Shown one piece after another: positions 1 through 8,051 of a stretch of DNA of 64,000 nucleotides. How positions within the stretch are numbered: position 1 is the first letter of the stretch; each line of letters opens with the position of its first letter. A model generated the notes under the pieces. That model saw only the letters and a list, made by a program, of their open reading frames with translations, had not been told where the DNA came from and did not search any database. The stretch comes from Allobosea sp. OK403. Lineage in GTDB: Bacteria; Pseudomonadota; Alphaproteobacteria; Rhizobiales; Beijerinckiaceae. The stretch lies in assembly GCF_900113835.1 (NCBI RefSeq), contig NZ_FOQV01000005.1:40796-104795 (forward strand), read 5' to 3'. Both the position numbers and the translations under genes were made by a program.

Positions 1-165
1 TGGGATCACTTCGTGAGCCCATCTGACATCATCCGGCTCTCGCAGGATGCGAAAAAGTGGGACCCGGTTTTTCGCATTGATCCTGCTCTAACTCCTTGGT
101 GAGAGACGGATTCAGATTTCAGCTGGGATCACTTTGTGATCCCAGCTGAAATCATCCGGCTCTAG
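1..165. repeat. Dispersed palindromic repeat, type A (cut by window edge)
   Basis: Two palindromic modules lie in tandem. One has GCGAAAAA and TTTTTCGC arms near 49-85. The other is a hairpin with arms GGGATCAC and GTGATCCC near 124-143, flanked by TTCAG and CTGAA. Near-copies lie at 19371-19495 (inverted), 20831-20955 and 55013-55137. No coding potential is seen. Confidence 0.85.
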
Positions 166-226
166 GCGTTTGCGAAAGGCTCCGGCTCGGGCTACCAGCA
201 AGCGCCCTTTTTCAGGAGACAAGAGC

Positions 227-577
227 ATGAGCATTCAGCGCATCGGCGTCGGCCCTCGTATGTCGAAGGCCGTCGTTCACGGCGACACCGTCTATCTTGC
301 CGGCCAGGTTGCCGACAAGGCGGCGGGCAAGAGCGTCGCCGAACAGACCTCCGAGATCCTCGGCATCATCGATTCGCTGCTGGCCGAGGCCGGAACCGAC
401 AAGACGAAGCTGCTGATGGTCAACATCTGGCTCGCCGACATGGCGACCTTCGCCGAGATGAATGGCGTCTGGGACAAGTGGATCGTTGCGGGCGCGACGC
501 CGGGCCGCGCTACGGTCGAAGCTAAGCTCGCCGCGCCGCAGTTCACGGTCGAGATCGCGGTCATCGCGGCCAAGTAA
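227..577 (+). CDS. RidA family protein (YjgF/UK114-like, reactive imine/enamine deaminase family)
   Basis: A 116-residue protein matching the small RidA fold along its whole length. Family members form trimers and hydrolyse reactive enamine/imine intermediates released by PLP enzymes. The C-terminal half carries the expected TPGRATVEA segment, whose Arg (R94) corresponds to the carboxylate-binding Arg of RidA, and a TVEI segment with the conserved Glu near 109. I chose ATG 227 because CAGGAGA sits just upstream at 213-219; an upstream GTG-type frame start at 170 would add residues unlike the family. It stands alone between two dispersed repeats. The exact subfamily (RidA or Rid2-7) cannot be settled by eye. 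Confidence 0.88.
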   Translation: MSIQRIGVGPRMSKAVVHGDTVYLAGQVADKAAGKSVAEQTSEILGIIDSLLAEAGTDKTKLLMVNIWLADMATFAEMNGVWDKWIVAGATPGRATVEAKLAAPQFTVEIAVIAAK

Positions 578-583
578 GGCGTT

Positions 584-699
584 AGAGCATTGCGCGAAAA
601 AGTGGTTACCGGTTTTTCGCAAGAGCAATGCTCTCAACTCCTGGAATCGATCACGTTTTTCGCATTCGGACGTCTCCGTCCGAATGCGACATGATCGAG
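584..699. repeat. Dispersed palindromic repeat, type B
   Basis: A hairpin AGAGCATTG...CAATGCTCT with an internal GCGAAAAA/TTTTTCGC core, followed by a second hairpin around GTCGCATTCGGACG (in reverse complement) near 660-690. An inverted copy follows the next gene at 2111-2225, so the two bracket that gene. Related modules are at 24161-24375. Confidence 0.85.
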
Positions 700-790
700 C
701 GCCAAGCCGGAACGGGAGGCCGCCATCAGTCAGTCCGAGGAGCTCGCACCACTTCTGGCGCGCGTCGCCGGGCGCCACGGCTTACCGCCG

Positions 791-2110
791 GTGGCGCTGC
801 CGGCCATGGTCGCGGATTGGCTGCGTCGTCCGGGCTCGGCGCCTCCCCAGGAGGCGCTGCTGGACCGCAGAGCAGTTGATTTCCTCGCTTTGACCAGCCG
901 GCTTGGCGTGCCGCTCGGCGACACGGAAACCCGTCGCCTGCGCGGCGAGGCGGCGTCTGCGCTTGCAGCCGGGCGCTTCGCCGATGCAGACAAGGCGCTT
1001 GCTCAAGCTGAACTCCATTCGATCGGGGGCTCGAGCGACCTCTCGGCGCTGCCGGTCGCGCAGCGGCTCTGGATCGGCGAGAATCGCGCCGATCGGGCTG
1101 GAATCAGCTTCCTGCGAACGACGCCGGACGCCTATCGCGAGGCCGCTGGCCGCTATGGCGAGGCTTCCGCCCTGATCGGCCTCGCCGACATCGATCGCAG
1201 CCGCGCCGTCGCGCTCGCTCAGGCGAAGGCGCTGGCACGGCTCAGCGAGGATTTCGGTGAGCGTGACGGTTATGATGCCGCCGTGACCTTGCTGCACCGT
1301 TTGCTCGAAGGGCTCGACAGCCTGGAGGATGCGGTTGCCTTTGCCGGTGCTCAGGACGTGCTGGCGACCGCGCTTGAAGCTCAAGCCGAGATTGCCGGCA
1401 AGGAGGATCTCCGCGTCGAGGCACTCGCGCGCTGCCGGGCGGGGGTGGAGAACCTCCATCGCGACGAAGCGCCGCTCCTCTGGCACGCGCTGACGGTTCG
1501 CTTCGGTCGGCTCGCCGTTACGCTTGGCGAAGAGCACGAGGACGATGCGCTGCTGGAAGAGGCGGTCACGGCATTCGCCGCCGTTCTCGCCGTCTGGGAT
1601 CGCAGCCGCGACGAGGCGCGCTGGCTGGAGGCCGAGCACTTGATCTCGCGCGCTCGTGCTGCGCTTGGCGGGCGCCGGAGCGATCTCGCTCTGCTCGAGC
1701 GCGCCTTCAACGGTTTCAATCGGGTTGCCAAGGCGGTCGATCGCGCCCGGGAGCCTTTGCGCTGGGCCGAGCTGCAGGACCAGATGGGCGGCGTGCTTGT
1801 CGCCATGGGCGAGCGCTACAGCGAGCCCGTCGTATTCGAGGAGGCGATCGCGGTCTTCGCCGCAGCGCTTGAGGAGCGTCGGCGCGAGAGCGTGCCGCTG
1901 CTCTGGGCGACGAGTTCAGCCAATCAGGCACTGCCGATGATGCGCCTTGCGGAACGGCGCAAGGACCCGGTTCTCGCCAGGCAGGCATTGACGCAGATCG
2001 CCGTCGCCATCGAGGCCATGCGCTCGGCCGGCTTTGCTGCCAATGCCAAGCGCCTCGAGGCGCACCTGATCAAGGCCGGCGCGCTGGTCGAGGCGCTGCA
2101 CAAGGCTTAG
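791..2110 (+). CDS. Hypothetical all-helical repeat protein (TPR-like)
   Basis: About 439 residues, strongly Ala/Leu/Glu/Arg-rich and predicted almost wholly alpha-helical. Segments such as AGRFADADKALAQAE (about 57-71), DDALLEEAVTAFAAVLAVWD (about 251-270) and EPVVFEEAIAVFAAALEE resemble tetratricopeptide-type helix pairs, so a protein-protein interaction scaffold is likely; there is no signal peptide, membrane segment or catalytic motif. The canonical start is GTG 791 (or ATG 806). However, the frame stays open back to 695 with coding-like residues (for example EELAPLLARVAGRHGLPP), and a good ribosome site GGGAGG (714-719) sits 5 nt before an ATC codon at 725. The true start may therefore be ATC 725. 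The gene is bracketed by inverted repeats. No function can be assigned. Confidence 0.72.
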   Translation: MALPAMVADWLRRPGSAPPQEALLDRRAVDFLALTSRLGVPLGDTETRRLRGEAASALAAGRFADADKALAQAELHSIGGSSDLSALPVAQRLWIGENRADRAGISFLRTTPDAYREAAGRYGEASALIGLADIDRSRAVALAQAKALARLSEDFGERDGYDAAVTLLHRLLEGLDSLEDAVAFAGAQDVLATALEAQAEIAGKEDLRVEALARCRAGVENLHRDEAPLLWHALTVRFGRLAVTLGEEHEDDALLEEAVTAFAAVLAVWDRSRDEARWLEAEHLISRARAALGGRRSDLALLERAFNGFNRVAKAVDRAREPLRWAELQDQMGGVLVAMGERYSEPVVFEEAIAVFAAALEERRRESVPLLWATSSANQALPMMRLAERRKDPVLARQALTQIAVAIEAMRSAGFAANAKRLEAHLIKAGALVEALHKA

Positions 2111-2225
2111 ATCACGTCGCCTTCGGACGGTTCCCTTCGAAGGCGAAAAAAATGTGATCGATTCCAAGAGTTTAGAGCATTGCTCTTGCGAAAAACCGGT
2201 GCCCACTTTTTCGCGCAACGCTCTT
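2111..2225. repeat. Dispersed palindromic repeat, type B (inverted copy)
   Basis: Approximate reverse complement of the 584-699 element: the GATCACG/CTTCGGACG module comes first, followed by the AGAGCATTGC...GCAACGCTCT hairpin. It begins immediately after the stop codon of the upstream gene and could act as its 3' hairpin. Confidence 0.82.
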
Positions 2226-2257
2226 GAGAGCGGGCTTTCGCCCCTCGCAAGCGATGC

Positions 2258-3415
2258 TCAGGCCGCTTTCCGCCAATCGGCCAGCCGCTCCAGCGCGGCG
2301 TCCAGCGTCGAATCATGCTTGGCGAAGCAGAAGCGCACCACGGTCTTGACCGCTCCTTCCGCATAGAAGGCGCTGACCGGAATCGCCGCGACACCGTTTT
2401 CCATGACTAGGCGCTGGCAGAAGGCGACATCGTCGCTCTCCCCCAGCGCGCCGATGTCGACATTCAGGAAATAGGTGCCGACGCTGGGCAGGACGTCGAA
2501 GCCAAGCCCCGTCAGGCCGGCGGCGAAACGGTCGCGCGAGCGCTGGAAATCGGCGCGCATGCCCTCGAAATAGGAATCATCCTTGCCCAGCCCGTAGGCG
2601 ACGGCGGCCTGCAGGTTCGGCGGCGTGGTGAAGGTGATGTATTGATGCGCCTTGGCCAGCACCCGCATCAGGTTCGGTGCCGCCATCACCATCCCGACCT
2701 TCCAGCCGGTCAGCGAGAAGATCTTGCCGGCCGAGGAGATTTTCACCGTGCGCTCGCGCATGCCTGGCCGCGACAGCATCGGCTTATGCCTGTGGCCGTC
2801 GAAGACGACATGCTCCCAGACCTCGTCGCAGATCGCGACCGCATCGAACCGGACGCAGAAAGCAGCGAGCAGATCGAGATCAGCCTCGCTGAAGATCGTC
2901 GCGGTCGGGTTCAGCGGGTTGTTGAACAGCACGACGCGGGTCTTCGGCGAGAACGCCTTGGCGAGGGCTTCCTCGCTTAGCCCGAAGGCCGGTGGCGTCA
3001 GCGTCACGAATTTCGGGATGCCGCCGGCGCGGCGCACCAGCGGCACATAGGCGTCGTACATCGGTTCGAACAGCACGACTTCGTCGCCCGGCGTGATCAG
3101 AGCCAGCAGCGCGCCGGCGATCGCCTCGGTCGCGCCTGAGGTCACCATGACCTCGGCGTCGGGGTCGAGATCGAGCCCCTGCCAGCGCTTGAAATGGGTC
3201 GCGGCGGATTGGCGCAGCTCCGGCAGGCCCATCATCGGCGGATACTGGTTCCAGCCATTGATGACGGCGTCGGCCGCCTTGCGCCGGACGTCCTCGGGAC
3301 CGGGATCATCGGGAAAGCCCTGGCCGAGATTGACGGCGCCGGTCTCGCGCGCGAGCCGCGACATCACCTCGAAAACGCTGGTCTGCAGGGCGGAGAAGAT
3401 CGGGTTCATCGTCAT
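2258..3415 (-). CDS. Class I/II PLP-dependent aminotransferase
   Basis: A 385-residue cytosolic fold-type I aminotransferase. Visible landmarks are the substrate-binding GQGFPD (31-36), the SGATEAI phosphate region (93-99), NNPLNPT (165-171), the cofactor Asp in CDEVW (D187) and the Schiff-base lysine K231 in SSAGKIFSLTGWK. The NLGQGFPD and FSLTGWK signatures place it with the YbdL/kynurenine aminotransferase-like group, which uses methionine or aromatic amino acids with 2-oxo acids. The amino donor cannot be read from sequence. Starts at 3415 or 3409 (MT-MNPIF) are both possible. A palindromic operator-like site lies 125 bp upstream. Confidence 0.9.
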   Translation of the reverse strand: MTMNPIFSALQTSVFEVMSRLARETGAVNLGQGFPDDPGPEDVRRKAADAVINGWNQYPPMMGLPELRQSAATHFKRWQGLDLDPDAEVMVTSGATEAIAGALLALITPGDEVVLFEPMYDAYVPLVRRAGGIPKFVTLTPPAFGLSEEALAKAFSPKTRVVLFNNPLNPTATIFSEADLDLLAAFCVRFDAVAICDEVWEHVVFDGHRHKPMLSRPGMRERTVKISSAGKIFSLTGWKVGMVMAAPNLMRVLAKAHQYITFTTPPNLQAAVAYGLGKDDSYFEGMRADFQRSRDRFAAGLTGLGFDVLPSVGTYFLNVDIGALGESDDVAFCQRLVMENGVAAIPVSAFYAEGAVKTVVRFCFAKHDSTLDAALERLADWRKAA

Positions 3416-3539
3416 CGGGCCGGCTCAAGCGAAGCTGTTTTGGGCGAAAGCAGGCAGGGCCTCTACCATGCCATGGGCCGCAGCGCATCCCGGATGGTCA
3501 AGCGAGGATGTGTCGGAATAGGCCCGACGAAATATGGAA

Positions 3540-3561
3540 TGATGAATGTTGACATTCGTCA
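3540..3561. promoter_or_regulatory. Operator-like inverted repeat matching the one before the TetR gene
   Basis: Arms TGATGAAT and ATTCGTCA flank a 6-bp spacer, with one mismatch between arms. The right arm and the geometry (8-6-8) equal those of the site at 5360-5381, directly upstream of the TetR gene. It probably belongs to the same regulator; the controlled promoter would be that of the aminotransferase (leftward) or a transcript toward cobQ. Confidence 0.5.
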
Positions 3562-3679
3562 GAGATCAATGCTTATCTGTCCAAGCCGGTTCACGACGGG
3601 CGCCCGCGGCGGCTTCGCCCCTTTGACGCTGCGGGATATTGGCGTGAACCGGTGACCCTCCCTTTTGCGCTGCGTCTTT

Positions 3680-3766
3680 AGAGCCTGCCCCGGCTACTGC
3701 CCGCGGCTTTGGGACGGTGCGGGTATGATGCCGAAAACCGGCTCCCCCTTTGCGTGGGCATGCTCT
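3680..3766. repeat. Degenerate type A palindrome upstream of cobQ
   Basis: AGAGCCTGCCC at the left and GGGCATGCTCT at the right enclose a CCGAAAACCGGCTCCC segment also found in the inverted type A element at 19371-19495. The arms are eroded, so this looks like an old member of the family. The 3416-3777 gap otherwise holds only the operator-like site at 3540-3561. Confidence 0.55.
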
Positions 3767-3777
3767 AATCACAGCGC

Positions 3778-5256
3778 ATGAGCTTAGCGCACACCCCCGC
3801 AATCATGATCCTGGGCACCGGCTCCAATGTCGGGAAATCCCTGATCGTCGCAGGGCTTTGCCGCCTCTTCACCGATCGCGGGATGAAGGTAGCGCCATTC
3901 AAGCCGCAGAACATGTCCAACAATGCGGCGGCGACGCCGGGCGGCGAGATCGGCCGCGCCCAAGCCTTGCAGGCCCGTGCCGCCCGCATCGCGCCCCATG
4001 TCGACATGAATCCGGTGCTGCTCAAGCCCGAAAGCGAGACCGGCAGCCAGATCGTGCTGCAGGGGCGTGTCGCCGGCCATCTGGCGTCTGGCGATTATGC
4101 CAGGCGCGGCGACTTCCTGCCTCAGGTGCTGGAGAGCTTCGAGCGATTATGCGCCAGGGCCGACCTGGTCATCGTCGAAGGCGCGGGTTCGCCGGCCGAG
4201 ACCAATCTGCGCGCGCGCGACATCGCCAATCTCGGCTTCGCCCGCGCTGCCAACGTGCCTGCGATCCTGATCGGCGATATCGATCGCGGCGGCGTCATCG
4301 CCAGCCTCATTGGCACGCATGCGGTGCTGGAGGAGGCCGATCGCGCCATGCTCCGGGCCTTCGCCATCAACCGGTTCCGCGGTGATGCCAGCCTGTTTCG
4401 CGCCGGCGTCGAGACGATCCAGACTGCGACCGGCTGGCCTTGCCTGGGCGTCGTGCCCTGGTTCGCGGAAGCCGCGAGGCTGCCCGCGGAGGACGGGCTC
4501 GACCTGCGCTCGGGCGCGCGCAAGCCCGGCGCCGGCTTGAAGATCGCGGTTCCGGTGATGCCGGGCATCGCCAATTTCGACGATCTCGATCCACTGAAGG
4601 CCGAGCCCGGTGTCGATCTCGTCCTGGTCCGGCGCGGAGAAGCACTGCCTGGCGACGCCGATCTGATCATCCTGCCCGGCTCCAAGACGACGCTGCGCGA
4701 TCTCGCCGTTTTGCGCAGCGAGGGCTGGGACATCGATATCCTGGCGCATCAGCGGCGCGGCGGGCGCGTTCTGGGCCTGTGCGGCGGCTATCAGATGCTG
4801 GGCCGCGTCGTGCGCGATCCGCTGGGCCTGGAGGGGCCGGCCGGCGAGGCTGCGGGCTTGGGCCTGCTCGATGTCGAGACGGTGCTTGATCGCGAAAAGA
4901 CCGTACGCGAGGTCGATATCGCCCATGCGGCGAGCGGGGCCGCGGGCCGCGCCTATGAGATCCATCTCGGCTATACGCAGGGCGCCGACACCATAAGGGC
5001 GCCGTTTCGCGTCGGTACCCGCGCTGAGGGGGCCACGAGCCCGGATGGCCGCGTCGTCGGCACCTATCTGCATGGCGTCTTCTCGGCCGATCCGGTCCGC
5101 ACGGCCTGGCTTGCGGCGATCGGCGGCGTTGCCTCTGAATTCTCCTACGAGGCCGAGGTCGAGGCCACGCTCGACCGGTTGGCTGCCCATCTCGCCGCCC
5201 ATCTCGATGTCGAGGCGCTTTTGGCGCTGGCGCGGCAGAGGCCCGGATTCACCTGA
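3778..5256 (+). CDS. cobQ: Cobyric acid synthase (adenosylcobyrinate a,c-diamide amidotransferase)
   Basis: A 492-residue CobQ. It amidates four side-chain carboxylates of adenosylcobyrinic acid a,c-diamide using glutamine and ATP, late in cobalamin synthesis. The N-terminal BioD-like ATPase domain opens with GTGSNVGKS (about 13-21) and has [11 protein letters not shown] (about 40-50). The C-terminal class I glutamine amidotransferase domain has the nucleophile Cys335 in LCGGYQM and His432 in YLHGVF. Length is normal for the family. No other cobalamin gene is within view, and I see no B12 riboswitch upstream. Confidence 0.96.
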   Translation: MSLAHTPAIMILGTGSNVGKSLIVAGLCRLFTDRGMKVAPFKPQNMSNNAAATPGGEIGRAQALQARAARIAPHVDMNPVLLKPESETGSQIVLQGRVAGHLASGDYARRGDFLPQVLESFERLCARADLVIVEGAGSPAETNLRARDIANLGFARAANVPAILIGDIDRGGVIASLIGTHAVLEEADRAMLRAFAINRFRGDASLFRAGVETIQTATGWPCLGVVPWFAEAARLPAEDGLDLRSGARKPGAGLKIAVPVMPGIANFDDLDPLKAEPGVDLVLVRRGEALPGDADLIILPGSKTTLRDLAVLRSEGWDIDILAHQRRGGRVLGLCGGYQMLGRVVRDPLGLEGPAGEAAGLGLLDVETVLDREKTVREVDIAHAASGAAGRAYEIHLGYTQGADTIRAPFRVGTRAEGATSPDGRVVGTYLHGVFSADPVRTAWLAAIGGVASEFSYEAEVEATLDRLAAHLAAHLDVEALLALARQRPGFT

Positions 5257-5359
5257 ACCGGTTGCAATCGCCCGCTGTCCGGCTTGGGCGCGATCGGCAG
5301 CAAGAATGTGCAATCGGCACCATGCCAAGATCGGTTAAAGTCTTTGTCTGTCATGAGGT

Positions 5360-5381
5360 TGACGAATGATGAAATTCGTCA
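5360..5381. promoter_or_regulatory. Probable TetR autoregulatory operator
   Basis: A perfect 8-bp inverted repeat, TGACGAAT and ATTCGTCA, separated by 6 bp and ending 51 bp before the TTG start of the TetR gene. Position and symmetry fit a dimeric repressor site. A near-identical site lies at 3540-3561. Confidence 0.62.
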
Positions 5382-5432
5382 TACCAATAAATTCCGAAGA
5401 CTGCCTGCCAATCAGCACATCGGACAACCGCG

Positions 5433-6029
5433 TTGAGCCATCCTGAACGCGATACGAGGCAAACCATCGTCGACACGGCCGAGCGCTTCTTTCGCGACAT
5501 CGGCTACCAGAAGACGACGGTCGCCGACATCGCCAAATCGCTGCGCATGAGCCCAGCCAACGTTTATCGCTTTTTCGATTCGAAGAAGTCGATCAACGAG
5601 GCGGTGCTGGCTCGCTACAAGGGCGAGCACGAGGCGGCGCTGGCTGAGATCGCGGCCGAGGACCGGCCGGTGGCCGATCGCTTGCGCGACATGCTGCAGA
5701 CCTCCTACCGCATCAACCAGGCCCGCTATGCCGACCAGCAGCGCATGCATGAGATGGTCTGCGCGGCGATGGAGGAGAGCTGGGACGCGATCCTGGGCCA
5801 TATCGCCAGATTTGACGCCATGCTGTGCAAGGTCGTCGCGGAGGGCGTCGAGAGCGGAGCGTTCCGGAAGGTCGATCCCGGTGAGGCGACCCGCTGCATC
5901 CGCACGGCGATGATCCGCTTTCATCACCCGCTGCTGATGTCGCAATGTTCGCGCATGCCGGGGCCCAGCATCGACGAGATGATCGACTTCATCATGGCTG
6001 CGCTGGAGCCGCCGGTCGGCGCCGCTTGA
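5433..6029 (+). CDS. TetR/AcrR family transcriptional regulator
   Basis: A 198-residue TetR-type repressor. The N-terminal DNA-binding domain (about residues 8-55) contains the helix-turn-helix TVADIAKSLRMSPANVYRFF; the rest is the variable helical ligand-binding/dimer domain. The only plausible start is TTG 5433: the frame opens at 5391 with no ATG or GTG before the domain begins. A perfect palindrome at 5360-5381 is its likely own operator, with a sister site before the aminotransferase gene. The ligand is unknown. It reads toward the lipopolysaccharide dehydratase gene 60 bp downstream, but co-transcription is not certain. Confidence 0.9.
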   Translation: MSHPERDTRQTIVDTAERFFRDIGYQKTTVADIAKSLRMSPANVYRFFDSKKSINEAVLARYKGEHEAALAEIAAEDRPVADRLRDMLQTSYRINQARYADQQRMHEMVCAAMEESWDAILGHIARFDAMLCKVVAEGVESGAFRKVDPGEATRCIRTAMIRFHHPLLMSQCSRMPGPSIDEMIDFIMAALEPPVGAA

Positions 6030-6089
6030 GCTGCTCCCGCCTCCACTTGCGTTGACAAGCCCTCCGGGGAGCGGGATACCCCGCCTGCC

Positions 6090-8051
6090 ATGGCCTCTTT
6101 CTCCAAACAGAATTTCAAGAAGCTCGCCGTCATCGTCCATGATCTCGTGGTCACGGCGCTGGCGATCTGGCTCGTCTTCGTCATCCGTTTCGAGAACTGG
6201 CAGCTCGCCGAGCATCTCAGGCTCCTGCCGCGCGGCCTGCCGTTCTTCGTCGCCTATGCCGGGCTGGTCTACTGGTTCTTCTCGCTCTACCGCTCGAAAT
6301 GGCGCTTCGCCTCGCTGCCGGACCTGTCGAACATCGTCAAGGCGGTCTCGATCCTGAGCCTGACCCTGCTCGTGGTCGACTATGTCCTGGTCGCGCCGAA
6401 CCTCTATGGCACGTTCTTTTTCGGCAAGATCACGATCGCGCTCTACTGGCTGGTGCAGAACGCGCTGCTCGGCGGCCCGCGGCTGGCCTATCGCTATTTC
6501 AAATACTCCCGCTCCAAGCACTTGGCGCAGCGCGGCCAGACCCTGCCCGCGCTGCTGCTCGGGCGCGGCGTCGAAGTCGAGATGGTGATCCGTGCCATGG
6601 AGGCCGGCACCATGCGCAATCTGCGCCCGGCCGGCATCCTGTCGCCGCGCGCCGATGATCTCGGCCAGTCGATCCGCGGCGTTCCGGTGCTGGGCCTCCT
6701 GGCGGAGATCGAGACGGTGGCGCTGGATGCTGCCGAGCGCGGCGAGCCCTTCCGCCGCATCGTTGCGACGGCGAGCGCGCTGGTTCCCGAAGCCGAGCCC
6801 GACAAATGGCTGGCGCGCACGCGCAAGCTCGCCTTGCCGATTTCGCGCGTCGACAGCCTGGGCGAGGGCATGCGCGACACCGAGCTCGCGCCGCTCGAGA
6901 TCGAGGACCTGCTGGTTCGACCCACGGTCACGATCGATCGCGAGCGGCTGGGCTCCTTCCTGAAGGGCAAGCGCGTGCTGGTCACCGGCGGCGGCGGCTC
7001 GATCGGTTCCGAGATCTGCCTGCGCTGCGCCGCCTTCGGCGCGGCCGAACTGCTGATCGTCGAGAGCTCGGAGCCTGCGCTCTTCCAGATCACCGAGGAA
7101 CTCATCGCCCAGGGCCACCAGACCGTGGTCAACGGCGCGCTGGCCGATGTGCGCGACCGCGCCCGCATCACGCCGCTCTTCACCGCCTTCGCACCCGACA
7201 TCGTCATCCACGCGGCGGCGCTGAAGCATGTGCCCTATCTGGAAGCCGACTGGACGGAAGGCATCAAGACCAACATCTTCGGCTCGGTGAATGTGACGGA
7301 TGCCGCCATTGCGGCCGGCGCCAAGATCTTCGTGCTGATCTCGACCGACAAGGCGATCGAGCCCGTCTCGATGCTGGGCGCGACCAAGCGTTTCGCCGAG
7401 ATGTATGTCCAGTCGCGCGATGCCGAGTTCGTCGCGGCCGCCGCCGGCATGCGGCTGGTCGCCGTGCGCTTCGGCAATGTGCTGGGCTCGGTCGGTTCGG
7501 TCGTGCCGAAATTCAAGGCGCAGATCGAGCGCGGCGGGCCGGTGACGGTGACGGATCCGGAGATGATCCGCTATTTCATGACGATCCGCGAGGCCTGCGA
7601 TCTCGTCCTGACCGCCGCCTCGCATGCGCGCGGCGATGAACCGGAGGCCGAGCGCGCCGCTGTCTACATCCTCAAGATGGGTCAGCCCGTCAAAATCATG
7701 GACCTGGCCGAGCGCATGATCCGGCTGGCCGGCTATGAGCCCGGCATCGATATCGAGATCGCGGTCACCGGCGTCAGGCCGGGCGAGCGTCTCAACGAGA
7801 TCCTGTTCGCCCGCGACGAGCCCAAGGCCGAGACCGGGCTCGACGGCGTCATGGCGGCCAAGCCGATCTTCGCCGGGCGCTCGCGCATGCAGGGCTGGCT
7901 GGCGCGGCTCGAAGTCGGCATCAAGAATGACGAGCGCGCCGCCGCCGAGGCCATCCTCGACGAGGCGATTCCCGATTTCAGGCTGCGGGCGAAGCCGCAA
8001 GCCGGGCCAGAGCTGCCGGAGCCGCGACCCGCGGCCGCCAGCCGGCCCTGA
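6090..8051 (+). CDS. Membrane-bound NDP-sugar 4,6-dehydratase (WbpM/CapD/WreV-like)
   Basis: A 653-residue protein with about four N-terminal membrane segments (to roughly residue 130), a CoA-binding-like middle domain and a C-terminal SDR domain with the nucleotide motif TGGGGSIGSE (about 299-308). WbpM-type enzymes convert UDP-GlcNAc to its 4-keto-6-deoxy form, the first step to QuiNAc and related O-antigen sugars. In the catalytic YxxxK position the Tyr is replaced (L429, with K433); a non-Tyr residue is characteristic of this group. STDKAIEP (about 418-425) is also typical. The 3' end overlaps the convergent reductase gene by 74 bp. With the next two genes it forms a QuiNAc synthesis and transfer set. 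Confidence 0.9.
   Translation: MASFSKQNFKKLAVIVHDLVVTALAIWLVFVIRFENWQLAEHLRLLPRGLPFFVAYAGLVYWFFSLYRSKWRFASLPDLSNIVKAVSILSLTLLVVDYVLVAPNLYGTFFFGKITIALYWLVQNALLGGPRLAYRYFKYSRSKHLAQRGQTLPALLLGRGVEVEMVIRAMEAGTMRNLRPAGILSPRADDLGQSIRGVPVLGLLAEIETVALDAAERGEPFRRIVATASALVPEAEPDKWLARTRKLALPISRVDSLGEGMRDTELAPLEIEDLLVRPTVTIDRERLGSFLKGKRVLVTGGGGSIGSEICLRCAAFGAAELLIVESSEPALFQITEELIAQGHQTVVNGALADVRDRARITPLFTAFAPDIVIHAAALKHVPYLEADWTEGIKTNIFGSVNVTDAAIAAGAKIFVLISTDKAIEPVSMLGATKRFAEMYVQSRDAEFVAAAAGMRLVAVRFGNVLGSVGSVVPKFKAQIERGGPVTVTDPEMIRYFMTIREACDLVLTAASHARGDEPEAERAAVYILKMGQPVKIMDLAERMIRLAGYEPGIDIEIAVTGVRPGERLNEILFARDEPKAETGLDGVMAAKPIFAGRSRMQGWLARLEVGIKNDERAAAEAILDEAIPDFRLRAKPQAGPELPEPRPAAASRP

Noticed and set aside
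3590..3777. Possible cobalamin riboswitch before cobQ
   Set aside because: No B12 box (AGYCAGGAGACC-like) or the GCCACTG core is present on the plus strand; the gap is explained by a degenerate repeat and the operator-like site.
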